Source: Buxus sempervirens
Taxonomy: Eukaryota > Streptophyta > Magnoliopsida > Buxales > Buxaceae
DNA: 64,000 nucleotides
Direction of reading: 5' to 3'
NCBI GenBank assembly: GCA_947561395.2
Contig: OX387183.1
Location: 44,324,890-44,388,889, forward strand
In this document: piece by piece, positions 54,161-64,000 of the stretch
Numbering within the stretch: position 1 is the first letter of the stretch
How the letters are laid out: each line of letters opens with the position of its first letter
Notes under the pieces: model-generated
Databases searched by the model: none
What the model was told of the DNA's origin: nothing
The model's input: the letters and a program-made list of their open reading frames with translations, nothing else
Translations under genes and position numbers: made by a program

Positions 54161-54221
54161 CATGCATATGCTACTCGCTGAGATATTCGTATCTCACTCT
54201 GTTGTTGTTCTATTTTTTCAG
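54161..54221 (+). promoter_or_regulatory. Conserved hairpin and 3' splice-site module (LTR H)
   Basis: CATGCATATG, then hairpin GAGATATTCGTATCTC (54180-54195), then a pyrimidine tract ending TTTTTTCAG at 54221. The same arrangement is present in LTRs G (40385-40325), C (38333-38275, 39287-39229, 49728-49670) and I (59465-59405). Its role as an intron acceptor is inferred. Confidence 0.65.
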
Positions 54222-54776
54222 ATACTCGTGGTGAGGCGATTACTGGGGTAGATCCTGCTGAGGCATATAGGGAGGAAGACTACTATTACCTTCCTTAGAC
54301 TTGTAGGTTATCTGTTCCGAATTTGAGAACTTGAATTAATTGAGATGTATTAAAGTAATTGGGGATGAACCATATGATTTCAGTTCAGTTTAAATGTTAC
54401 AATTTTGCATAAATGGAAATGTGCACTCTGTTAGGTTATAGATGTATGATTATCCAGCGATCATAAATTGATTAACGATCCTTGCCTAACCTCCGTGAGA
54501 CGTGTTATATCTTTAATGAACAACACGGATCCGGGGCGTTACAGATTATTAGACTAATTAAGTACTTGTGATATGAATATGATGTGGATGTGGATTCTAC
54601 CCGAAGATTGGGAAAAACAAATTGAAGTATGTTGAAGGTTCTATTAAAAGTAAGCTTTAGGTTATATTTAGATTTTAATTGACTAAGATACTCTCCAATT
54701 AGTTCTAGTGAATTGGAAATCAAAAGTGGGGCGATCTAGGGTTTTGCTGGGTGATCTAGGGTTTCTTCAAACTTGC

Positions 54777-56069
54777 ATGGCTTTATTGCACGTTCAAGCG
54801 GGTTCTTCCTCCATCCCTTCCGTTAAGTCCAGATCTTATGCCAATGTTGTTTCTGCTGTATCGCCTTCTCTAAGGGTTGAAGGTGCTGGTATATTAAGGA
54901 AGTAGGTTTCCTTTCATCAAGGTTCGCCAACAATAATTTTTTCTGATGCAAATATCAATAAGTCCATTCATCCACTGGGTTTCACTCTTGTGGCAAAGTT
55001 TTCTTTTGGCCGCCCCTCAGTTGATACAGTTCGAGAACATATCAAACGTTTTTGGAATATTTTGGGAGACCTTCATGTTGGGGTATTGGATTCTAAGCAC
55101 TTACTTCTTAGATTCAAGGAGGAAAAAGATTTTATTAGGGCATGGACTCTTGAATCCTTCATTATCAATGGGTTCAGTTTTCATCTTTTTCAATGGTCAT
55201 TCAAGTTCGATCCGACAAGAGAATCCTCCCTTGCACCGGTTTGGTTATCCCTTCCATATTTTCCAATCAATCTATTTCCAGAGTCTTTTCTTTTTTCCAT
55301 TGCAGGAGCTGTTGGGAAACCCCTTACAATGGATAATCCAACCAAAAATTTAACAAGGCCGAACCTTGCTCGTGTTTGTGTATTGTTGGATCTTTTGAAG
55401 GGAAGGCCAAATAAGATATGGATAGGTATGGGTGCAGATTATGGGAGATGACAGAAGATTATTTATGAGAATGTGCCCCAATACTGTATAAGTTGTTTTA
55501 CCAGAGGTCATCATGCTACAATCTGTAAAAGCAATAAGGCTAAAGTTTCTCAACAAGCAGAAGTTAAACAAGCTGCAGATGGGCGCATGCATTACAGAAT
55601 TAAAGGCAGATTTTTGGTTCCTCCTTCTATGGAGAATATGTTTGAATTACTTCCTAGCATGGAAAAGGAGAGCAGTCCTATTAGCGAGCCTTCTTTGATT
55701 GATGTTGATAATAATGAGTTGCTACCGTTGTCAAGTTCTAATCATCTCAATGAGAAATTGCGGAAAGAGAATAATTTCTTGTAGAAATCAGTTGTTGTTT
55801 CTAATATCGAGCATACTTCTAATTTTGAATCAACAGGTTCGGAAAAGAATATCTCTAACTCAAGAGCATCTCTTGTTTCTAAATCCTGGTCTTGTTGCTT
55901 TAATGAGACTGACTTGCTGAAATCAAGTGCTGAGAAGGAAGGATCTGTTCATTATTCTCATAATAGTATTGTTCATGCTCTCACAATATATGATATGCCT
56001 CAAAGATATGAGTTTTCATCCTTAGAAGAAGCAAAGGAGGATCTAAAGAGAGCCTATAAAAGGATATAA
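54777..56069 (+). pseudogene. LINE ORF1: DUF4283-type RNA-binding protein with zinc knuckle
   Basis: The frame opens MALLHVQAGSSSIPSVKSRS at 54777 and stays in one phase to 56069, apart from stops at 54903 (TAG), 55449 (TGA) and 55782 (TAG). Residues from about 54970 to 55420 match the DUF4283 domain (GFTLVAKFSFGRPSVDTV, WTLESFIINGFSFHLFQW, LARVCVLLDLLKGRP). CISCFTRGHHATIC near 55485 is a C-x2-C-x4-H-x4-C knuckle. Plant L1-type LINEs encode this protein ahead of ORF2; it binds the LINE RNA. The 5' end near 54707 has no visible TSD. Confidence 0.85.
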
Positions 56070-56250
56070 AAAAGAATGGATTTCACTTTTGGCAAACGCA
56101 AGGAAACGTTTTCAGACCTTTCCACAGGGAAAAAAACATCAAAAAGCAATCACAAAAAGCCAAGAAATCTGTTGAAACTGGATCTGCTGCAAAAACAATG
56201 ACCAGGTCTAAGGTAAGGACCTTTGCTAATTCTTCTAAATTATTATTGTC

Positions 56251-59184
56251 ATGATCCCTATTTTAGCATGGAATATACGTGGCATAGCGAATAAAGAGAG
56301 TGTTAGTATGCTGAAAAATCTCATTTTCACTCACAAGATTCAATGTGTGGCTATATTTGAACCAATGCTTCCTTTTCAAAAGTGTAAAAGAGTTGCATCT
56401 TGTTTAAGCATGGCTAAGTATATCAGCAATGAAGAATCAGGAGGGAAGATTTGGATTATGTGGAAAGATACTATTAAATTGGAGGTCATTTCTTTTTCTA
56501 ATCAATGTGTTAAAGCCATGATTAGTGCTCTGAATTCCTCTAATTTTCAGACTTTTCTTATCTCTTTTATTTATGCAAAATGTGATGTGGTGGAGAGAAG
56601 ATCTTTGTGGTCTCATCTCCTTGGACTTTCTACTGTTACATCTATGCCATGGTTTATTGGAAGGGACTTCAATACTTCGGGTCAAAGATCTATGATTGAA
56701 TTTCAAGATTTGATTCATCAAGCTGGGTTACATGATCTAGGCTTCTCTGGTAATAATTTTACTTGGAGTAATGAGCAGCAAGGGCAAAGACGCATTTGGG
56801 CAAGGTTGGATAGATTTCTAACTAATTCCCATGGTATGACTAATCTCACCAATTTAAGTGCTCTTCATTTGGCAAGATTGTGTTTAGATCATTGCCCTAT
56901 TCTCCTTCAACAAAATTTGGGTTCTACTTCTTCTTCATCAGTTTTTAAGTTCCAAAAGATGTGGTTATCACATAGTGGGTTTAAAGATGTGATTTCTGAG
57001 TGCTGGGGTATTTCTTTGTCTGGTTCTCCTATGTGTATCCTTGGTAAAAAAATTGAAAATCCTGAAGTGTGCTCTCAAATCCTGGAATTGGGAGAATTTT
57101 GGCAATGTTCACAGACATGTTGAGCTCCTTAATAAACAAGTTCAAGAGATGGAGTTCTCTTTAGCTTCTTCTTGGGACAACCAGGTGGTTTCTGATCTTC
57201 AACATCTTAAAGTTGATCTTACGAAGTATGTGTCCTACCAAGAGACTTTTTATCGCCAGCAATCAAGAGTTAAATGGCTGCAGGAAGGAGATCGTAATAC
57301 AAAATTTTTTCATGCTTCCATTCAAGCTCGCTGGAAGAAATCTTTCTTGGCTTTGAATCGTTCTAACGTGCTTTCTAATCCAAATGATGTGATCTCTTAT
57401 TTTTCTGGTATGTTAACTAAAGATCAGCAGCTATCTTTCAATGAATGCCTTTCTCATATTCCTCAGTTGGTTAGTGAAGAAGATAATGTCATGTTGTCTT
57501 CTACTCCTTCTATGGAGGAAGTGAAATCTACAGTCTTTAATCTTTCTCTTGATAGTGCTCCCGGTTCGGATGGGTATTCAAGTTGGTTTTTTCAAGGATG
57601 TTGGGAAGTTGTGAAGTCTGATGTTTATAATGCTGTCGAAGAGTTTTTTGAAGGGGGTTTCCTTCCTGCTTCTTGTACTTCGTCTCATATTGCTCTCATC
57701 GCGAAAGCTAATCATCCCTCAACAATTTCTGATTTCCAACCAATCAGTCTATGTAATTTCTCATACAAAATTATCTCAAAAGTGCTAGCAACCAGGTTGG
57801 CTTCCATTCTTCCAAGAATCATTAGTTCAGAACAAAGTGCATTCATTAAAGGCAGAGCTATTTCTGATAACATAAGTCTGGCTCATGAGCTCTGCCAGGA
57901 TATCAACAGGAAAAACATTGGAGGAAACATAATTCTCAAGCTTGATATGGCAAAAGCATTTGACCGTATGGATTGGTCCTTCATCATTGAAGTTTGTAAC
58001 AGATTTGGTTTTCTAGTGATTGGTGCAATATGATCTATAGACGTTTGTCCAATTGCTGGTTTAGCATTATTATTCATGGGAAGGCTTGTGGTTTCTTTAA
58101 ATGTTCCAGAGGACTTCGTCAAGGGGATCCTTTATCTCCTCTTCTGTTTATCATTGCGGAGGAAGTGCTTAGTAGAGGCATAAAAAATCTGGTTTCATTG
58201 GTACTATTGGAAGGTTCTACACTCGAAGAAACAGTATTTAGGTTTCTCATCTTTTGTATACTAATGATATTCTGATTTTTACAAATGGTACTAAATCATC
58301 TCTTGCTCATTTGATAAATTATTTGGATTTATATGAAAAGGCATCTGATGAAGGTCAATAAAGAGAAAAGCTGTTTCATTGTTTCTTCAAAGATCACTGC
58401 TTCAAGAATTTCTTTGATTCAACAAGTCACTGGATTTAATAAAGGATCTCTTCCTACAAAGTATTTAGGGGTTCCTTTATTTGTTGGAAGAGCCTCTTTC
58501 TTTTTGTTCCAAGGTTTGTTAGACAAAATTCAAAAGAAGATCAGTGGATGGAAATCCAAATTGCTGTCTCATGGAGGTAAAATTGCTCTTATTCAAAGTG
58601 TTTTATCTAGCATTCCAATTCACTTATTATCTACAATTCCTGCTCCTAAATCAGTCATTAAAAGACTTGATTCTTTGTTTAGCAATTTCTTTTGGGGAGA
58701 AAGTACAGATTTTGGTAATAAGAGACATTGGGCTGCTTGGGATCAGATTTGACTTCCTAAAGAGGAAGGTGGCCTGGGAATCAAGTCTGTGAAGGAAGTA
58801 ATGAAGAGTCTTCACATTAAAATGGGATGGAGAGCCATATATGATAATGGCATTTGGGCTAATTTCATGAGATCAAAGTATTGTCATTCCTTACCTTTCA
58901 AACAAATGGATTTCAAATCGGGCATCTCAAAAATTTGGAGAGCAATTCTTAATGTGAAAGATGAAATTGTCAACAATACTGGTTGGATTATCGAAGAAGG
59001 TAAGGTAAATTTTTGGTATGATAAATGGTCTCCTTATGGTACTATTGCTGATTTGGTTCATGATCAAGATATTTTAAATCCTAACCTTCAAGTTGCTGAA
59101 ATAATTGAGAATAATTCTTGGAACTTGGACAATGTGTCGCCCTCTCTTCCTGTGGATATTTGTAGAACTATTGAAGCTATATGT
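56251..59184 (+). pseudogene. LINE ORF2: endonuclease and reverse transcriptase, truncated by LTR I
   Basis: MIPILAWNIRGIANKES opens an AP-type endonuclease (GRDFNT, LDRFLTN, DHCPILL). The frame slips near 57045 and continues with the RT (VKWLQEGDRNTKFFHA, SAPGSDGYSSWFFQGCW, FQPISLCNFSYKIISKVLATR, SAFIKGRAISDNISLAHE, LRQGDPLSPLLF). The catalytic box reads LYTNDILIF instead of the usual FADD form, so activity is lost. Further slips occur near 58030, 58245 and 58330. The C-terminal part (SKLLSHGGKIALIQSVL, WRAILNVKDEIVNNTGW, INFWYDKW-like) is cut at 59184. The nick-and-copy mechanism (TPRT) is the family's known role. Confidence 0.88.
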
Positions 59185-59715
59185 TATAACGCCCTGGATC
59201 CAAGTTACGTTGAGAAACCATAACTTATCTCCGAAGGTTAATATATAACCCAGGATAGCAATATCAGAGTGAAGGAAAACATGAATAAGTCATTAACTGG
59301 ATAATCAGAGTGCACTATAACCAAAGCTCAACAATAAAATACCATAACCAATGCTAACTCACATGAACCAAGCATATACCCGTTGGTGTCATCCTTACCA
59401 GAATCTGAAAACAAAACAAAACGGAATGGAACGAGATACTAATATCCCAATAAACAGCACATGCATGCTAAAATTCAATTTATCAGTTCTAAAACATGAT
59501 ACAGCTGTAAATCATGCAACAATAGCGATAATACATTAGTTCCGAATAATCAGAGTAATCCAACAATAAACCATCGATTAGTACAAGATAACAAGAATAA
59601 TCCAGTTTAACAAACATAGATGTAACATCAAATCCGTAGTTGATAAGTCACCGCAGGACTCATGAAATAAGACTGCCTTTAACTAGTGTAAAACCATGCT
59701 CATTATGTCACCTCC

Positions 59716-60125
59716 CGGCTTATGAGCGAAGCCGAGCTACACGCTCATCGACTTATTGCGGGAGAACCCATCCAGATACAGTAATGGGTTGGCATGTACT
59801 ATCCTAACATAACCGCAGCCAACCAGATACAGAGAAGGCCTCATCGAGATACACGATGGAACGCATGCGTGAACAAAGGGTTACGACTAGCAAAGAAACA
59901 ATCCTTTCCACTATCTAACTCCTAACATTGATCCATATCGAGCTATGCCCACTAGACTCTAAAAGCCAAAACCAACAGAGAAAACCAGTAAGCACAACTC
60001 ATCTCAACCTCAGTCATATCATCCCGAGCTACACGGGGCATCCCCGAGATACACGGAGGCAACAACATCCCTAGATACACGGGGCATCACAATCCGTCTC
60101 TCCAAGTACATGGAGGAAAACCAAT
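59716..60125 (-). repeat. Hairpin array with constant AGATACA-type loop (LTR I)
   Basis: Plus-strand units: CGGCTT/AAGCCG (loop ATGAGCG), GAGC/GCTC (loop TACAC), AACCCAT/ATGGGTT (loop holds AGATACA), CATCG/CGATG (loop AGATACA), CCCG/CGGG (loop AGCTACA), CTCCA/TGGAG (loop AGTACA). Two more AGATACAC units near 60048 and 60072 have imperfect stems. Confidence 0.75.
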
Positions 60126-62364
60126 TTGAAACGAGAAAACCAATCATTCATAATCAGTTTAAAATCCTCTTTCCGTAGAATCCACATAAAACTAGTTCAA
60201 TGTAAAATTTCCACAATTATGACAATCCCGTCAAATCCGAGATGAAATCCAATAATAATAACAAGGTTTAAACATATTCAGAAGAGCAAAATTTTATAGA
60301 CCCTGCTTAGTTTGAAATAGTAAATTTTATAAATGTTATTTTATAGTCTTCCAATTTCTCAAAATAGACCTCTTATTATTTCCCTTTAATTCCAGTATTA
60401 TCCCCAACTTAGCTTAATAGTTCAATTTATAAAAGTTTTTCTCTATATAATTTCATTATGGTAATTTACTCCATACTCTTCTATTTCCCATTTATTCTGA
60501 TTTATTAAAAATAAGCCTTCTCATGCTCCAACAATTCAGTATTAAAAACTGTAGTTTCCAAAGCCCAGCACATCATCCGATAACTCAATTTAACCATTAT
60601 ATTTAGTTTACCAGCTCCTTCCATTAATTTCCACAAAATTCCTTCTAAAAGTCAAATTTATGTAAAAGTGATGTTCTAGGCTAAACCGGCAATTCCGGAT
60701 GTTGAAACCAGCCTTTAAATACTGTTATTAAGTTCAGCCTTAAATTACTTATTTTATGCTCAAACAACAAATTCTTTCTATAGTTATTATCCTTAGTTCA
60801 CTCTCTTTAAAATAACCATTGATATCGTCTACTAATACTTTTAACTTAGTTTTAGGAAACCCAGCTTTTCCACTTTTAGGTTAATTTAGTTTTCTGGATT
60901 TATTCTCTTTTATATCCTCAAACAATCCCTGGTATGAATCTGAACCTAGAGAAATACATCATCCTAAGCTTTACTTTGAAATCCCTAATGCACTAGAATT
61001 ATTTGTATCATATATAAAATAATACTTAATTTCATAAGGTTAAACCCCACTTTATGCACTCATTTCAGCAATCCCAAGATTAACTCAAATCCTATTTATT
61101 TATCTCTAGATAATCCTTTCAATAATTACCCAAGTTTTGTTTTGCAATGAAAAAAATGTATGTGCTGGAGAATTTTCAGCACCTAAGAATACCCAAAATA
61201 CCTAACTAAACAAGTTCTGATGTCCTTTACTTTATACCATAGATATACTCTTAATTTTTAGTGCTTCTTATTTCCCCAAAGTCCCTTAATAATCTTCTAA
61301 TTAACCCACTAAGTAACCCCCCACCAATAGAACTCAAAACCCATACAAGAGTGATGAAAGGGTGCTAGGCGCTGACCTCTAGAGAGGTTGGCGCCACATC
61401 AGCAACACTCCGCACCAGAACAATTTTCCCCCAGATACATTCATATTTCCTTTTGAAATTTACCCAATTCCAACTCTCACTTAAGGTCCCTAATACTCCC
61501 CAAGTAATGGCTTACAACCCTTATAATAATTTACATCTGATTAACTGGACTTCAACTAGGTGCCAATTACAGCTGCACATGGCACCCACACCCTCTTTCT
61601 GTTTTCAGAATTTATAACCTCAATTATGCTTCCAAATTAGCTCCTCCTAATCATCCAAATCTTTCATATAACCCCTAATTAAGTCCCAAAAGAAAAACTC
61701 CCATCTGTATTTTAATAACAAACACAAAAGTTAAAATGAAGGAGCTGGCGCCAACCCCAACAGCACTTGGTGCACCCTCCATTTTCCACCAGGGGCGGCT
61801 CAAAGGGGTAGGCCACTAAGGCCACCGCCTAAGGCCCCCCCAACCATGAAGGCCCCCACCTACACCCCCTACTGTGACAAAAAAATTTTTTTGGTGAACC
61901 TCACCCCTCACTAGCCTATGGAGTCAAGCCCCTCATTTTTAAAATTTTTTTAACATTTTTTTCTTTATTAATGTTATTATTTACATCATTTTGTTTGGTT
62001 TTTCCTTTCTTTATTACGGTTATTACTAACGTATGCAACAAACAAAGTCAATTACTTTCTCAAATAGATTACTTTCTCTCTCTCGTTTTTTAAAAATTGA
62101 AAAAGGGCTTAGGGTTTCTATCTTTTGTGAAAAATGAAACACCCATCTTCTCTTCTTATTTACTTTTGAAATCATAGAGTGACATTGCTAATCTTCTCTT
62201 CTTAGTAAATCATGCAATATCTTCAATGCAGGATAGATTTGAATTATTTTCAAAGTATGATGACATATTTGGTTTTTTATTTAGTCTTCACAGATTAAGT
62301 TTTTTGTTGATTGTGATTTAGAAAAAAAAAATGTCTTGATCTTGAAAATTTTCTTAAGCATGAT

Positions 62365-62730
62365 ATGCATTCTAATATTGATGGTTTGGATTCATTTTCG
62401 GAATTAAAGGTTTTAAAAGAAATTGCAAAAATTGAAATTAATACTCCAATTGAAACACTTAATCTAATAAAAGAACTCGATTGTTTTCCCAATTGTTTTA
62501 TTGCATATAGAATATTACTTACCATACTTGTTATAGTTGTATCTGCAGAAAGAAGTTTTTCAAAACTAAAGATTATAAAATTATTTACGAACAACTATTT
62601 CTCAAGATAGGTTAAACAGTTTAACAATTTTATCTATAAACAATGATTTATTGGCTAAACTTGAATATAAAAGTTTAATTAATAATTTTTCATCTAAAAA
62701 TGCAAGAAATAAATTTATGGTTTAATATTA
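62365..62730 (+). pseudogene. hAT transposase C-terminal dimerisation fragment
   Basis: MHSNIDGLDSFSELKVLKEI leads to LIKELDCFPNCFIAYRILLT and VVSAERSFSKLKIIKLF. The SAERSFSKLK motif marks the hATC domain of plant hAT transposases (the type often annotated as zinc finger MYM-like). About 80 codons remain before a frame break near 62608; similar residues (LNSLTILSINNDLLAKLEY-like) follow in another frame. The DDE core is absent. Confidence 0.8.
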
Positions 62731-62792
62731 ATTTTGTAATTAAAATGCCTCATTTTTATGACCTTGCCTAAAGCCCCAAAAAAGTTTGAGCG

Positions 62793-62816
62793 CCCCCCCC
62801 CCCCCCCCCCCCCCCC
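62793..62816 (+). repeat. Run of 24 C in the hAT right terminus
   Basis: The homopolymer lies two bases from the element's end. The left terminus has only four G before the C, so the run is an expansion within the terminal repeat. Confidence 0.85.
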
Positions 62817-64000
62817 TGTTTTCCACCCACATCACATGCAATTGTTAATTGTTGCTTATGATTGAACTGAAGTTTTATATTCAGACCATTTCCAGAATGA
62901 ACCAAGCCCTTCCAATAACCTATTTATCAAAATTTGAATTTAATTAAACTACCAAAACAATTTGCACACAATTGGCCACTCACGCATTCACCTAAATCAG
63001 GAATCAGCAAAACAATTATAAGACCACTGTATATGTATATAATCTGATCAATTCTCTTCATCATTTCATCACCAGCAGATCAAAACTCATTTAATTAAAC
63101 AGTAGCATCCTTGTGAATTTAATTGAATCAATTCTTATTATAGCTCAAGGCTAGGCGCCAGAAAAATTCTGCAGAAACAGGGTTCGACTGACCTCTAATT
63201 CAAGACTGAAACTAAATTCAATTTAAATCATGTAAAACGAAATAAATTGATGCTACTTACATCTAGACTTGAATTGCATCTTCTGAATTTTAATTGCTCA
63301 AGAAGAATTCTGGAACTTCTCTTCAGAACCAAACAAACCTCACTATTCTGCAGAGATTTCCATAACTCAATCAGATCTATTCAAATCTGAACTTCTACTA
63401 CAAATTTGGAGTAGATTTCCTACCAATTAACCTGACTTTAGCTAATCTTACCTTGATTAACCCAATTTTTGCCCAAAACACAGCTCTTGAACGAATTTGG
63501 GGCTGCTGCCGCAAGCCACTTCGACTCCTCTTGAACAGGGACTGGACGACCACAATAAACCCTTCTAATCACCACCAATTTCCCAAATCTACTGCATAAC
63601 CCTAGATCAGCTCCCTCCTCTCTCTCTCTCTGAGTTCTCAAGCAATTTGTCCAAATGCCAAACGAACCATCGAATTGCAATTTCTTGTTTTTTATAGTTG
63701 CCGCCAGATCTGAGTTTTAAGTATGATCTCATGCATGCCCTTACATGAAACTCCCTGCATGAGCACTCTAATTTCTTACATATCTTCTATTTGCCACATC
63801 ACCAAATCATATTAAACCAATAACTAAAATTTCCCGCAATTTCTCATATCTAGTTAATTGTAATCATTCCATCTGGTTCGACCAAAAATTCTCGGTCTAA
63901 CACCTTGGTCTTTTTCTTCTGAAAATTTACTATTTGACCTTAATTTAATTATTAAACTAATAAATTTTAATTTCATTAAAATTTAGGGATTTTACATATG

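Larger units (their letters stand above)
52035..54543 (+). mobile_element. Chromovirus-type solo LTR H, TSD GATTA
   Basis: TGTAAGACCCCAG at the start, GGGGCGTTACA at the end, perfect TSD GATTA (52030-52034 and 54544-54548). It contains TATAAATAG at 52384, donor ACG/GTGAGT at 52652, a GC-rich cassette (52957-53225) bordered by CCGCTCACC/GGTGAGCGG, a four-unit hairpin array (53829-53958) and the hairpin-TTTTTTCAG acceptor at 54180-54221. No coding sequence. Confidence 0.93.
51974..54706 (+). mobile_element. LTR-like fragment F, split by solo LTR H
   Basis: It begins TGTAAAACCCCAATCCGG at 51974 and rejoins after H at 54549, then ends near 54706 where the LINE starts. A TGTAAAACCCC start is typical of chromovirus LTRs. 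No TATA box, PBS or coding sequence lies in what remains. Its other end is not identified. Confidence 0.5.
61790..62818 (+). mobile_element. hAT DNA transposon remnant, TSD TTTTCCAC
   Basis: The terminus CAGGGGCGGCTCAAAGGGG on the left and the inverted CAGGGG...GCGCTCAAAC on the right are flanked by perfect 8-bp TSDs (61782-61789 and 62819-62826), the hAT signature. Only the transposase C-terminus remains. The right terminal repeat is expanded by a run of 24 C. Confidence 0.92.
59185..63996 (-). mobile_element. Chromovirus-type LTR I inserted in the LINE (probable solo LTR)
   Basis: The left end TATAACGCCCTGG is a TG-to-TA variant of TGTAACGCCC. The right end is AGGGATTTTACA. TATGT precedes it (59180-59184) and TATG follows at the last four bases of the window, so a 5-bp TSD is likely. 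Minus orientation: CTATAAAA near 63690, donor GTAAGT at 63261, acceptor TTTTCAG at 59405. A hAT element lies at 61790-62818. The remaining sequence is AT-rich and non-coding. Confidence 0.8.

Noticed and set aside
62793-62816. Poly-C run taken as a gap filler
   Set aside because: The flanking hAT terminus and perfect 8-bp TSD continue across it, so it is at least anchored in real sequence; its exact length remains doubtful.

Overview
This window looks like repeat-dense DNA from a large plant genome, most likely a eudicot. I see no convincing single-copy host gene, tRNA, rRNA or CRISPR array. Nearly all 64 kb can be assigned to transposable elements nested inside one another. Six nested insertions keep readable target-site duplications (TSDs): GTTGC, ATTCA, GGAGG/AGAGG, GATTA, TATG(T) and an 8-bp TTTTCCAC.

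Layout. (1) 1-18800: a minus-strand Ogre/Tat-type Ty3-gypsy element (A). It has a partial 3' LTR at the left edge, gag-protease-RT-RNase H-second RNase H-integrase in one frame broken by four TAG codons and one frameshift, a 15-copy minisatellite, a sense ORF1 upstream of gag, a PBS, and a 3.0-kb 5' LTR. (2) 18801-28509: the 3' half of a plus-strand Tat-lineage element (B), with two antisense, intron-containing extra genes (an ORF1 homologue and a plant-mobile-domain gene), a PPT and a 3' LTR. (3) 28510-34235: tandem duplications, a CACTA end, the gag-protease end of a small gypsy element (E), an AT-rich stretch and a Ty1-copia RT fragment (D). (4) 34236-51973: a minus-strand B-type LTR (B2), split by an Ogre-type solo LTR and by a 12.7-kb chromovirus (C) whose own 3' LTR holds another solo LTR (G). 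(5) 51974-64000: LTR fragment F split by solo LTR H, then a LINE with DUF4283-type ORF1 and EN-RT ORF2, cut by a 4.8-kb LTR (I) that carries a hAT remnant.

What stands out. Several unrelated LTRs carry ordered hairpin arrays. In the Ogre/Tat elements, arrays of palindromes with constant GTATCCGG/CCGGATAC arms lie about 10-11 bp upstream of TATA boxes, both in LTRs and in front of an antisense internal gene. In the chromovirus-type LTRs the logic is reversed: a constant loop is flanked by stems that vary but stay self-complementary. These arrays lie within what looks like a leader intron, between a GTRRGT donor and a conserved hairpin-polypyrimidine-TTTCAG acceptor. Element C also has a 5' LTR that lost its U3 and ends in an inverted copy of its own U5, yet is flanked by a perfect 5-bp TSD.

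None of the coding units looks fully autonomous. The stops are mostly TAG where Gln or Trp is expected, as C-to-T decay of methylated repeats would produce. Element lineages are assigned by recognising motifs, not by database search.
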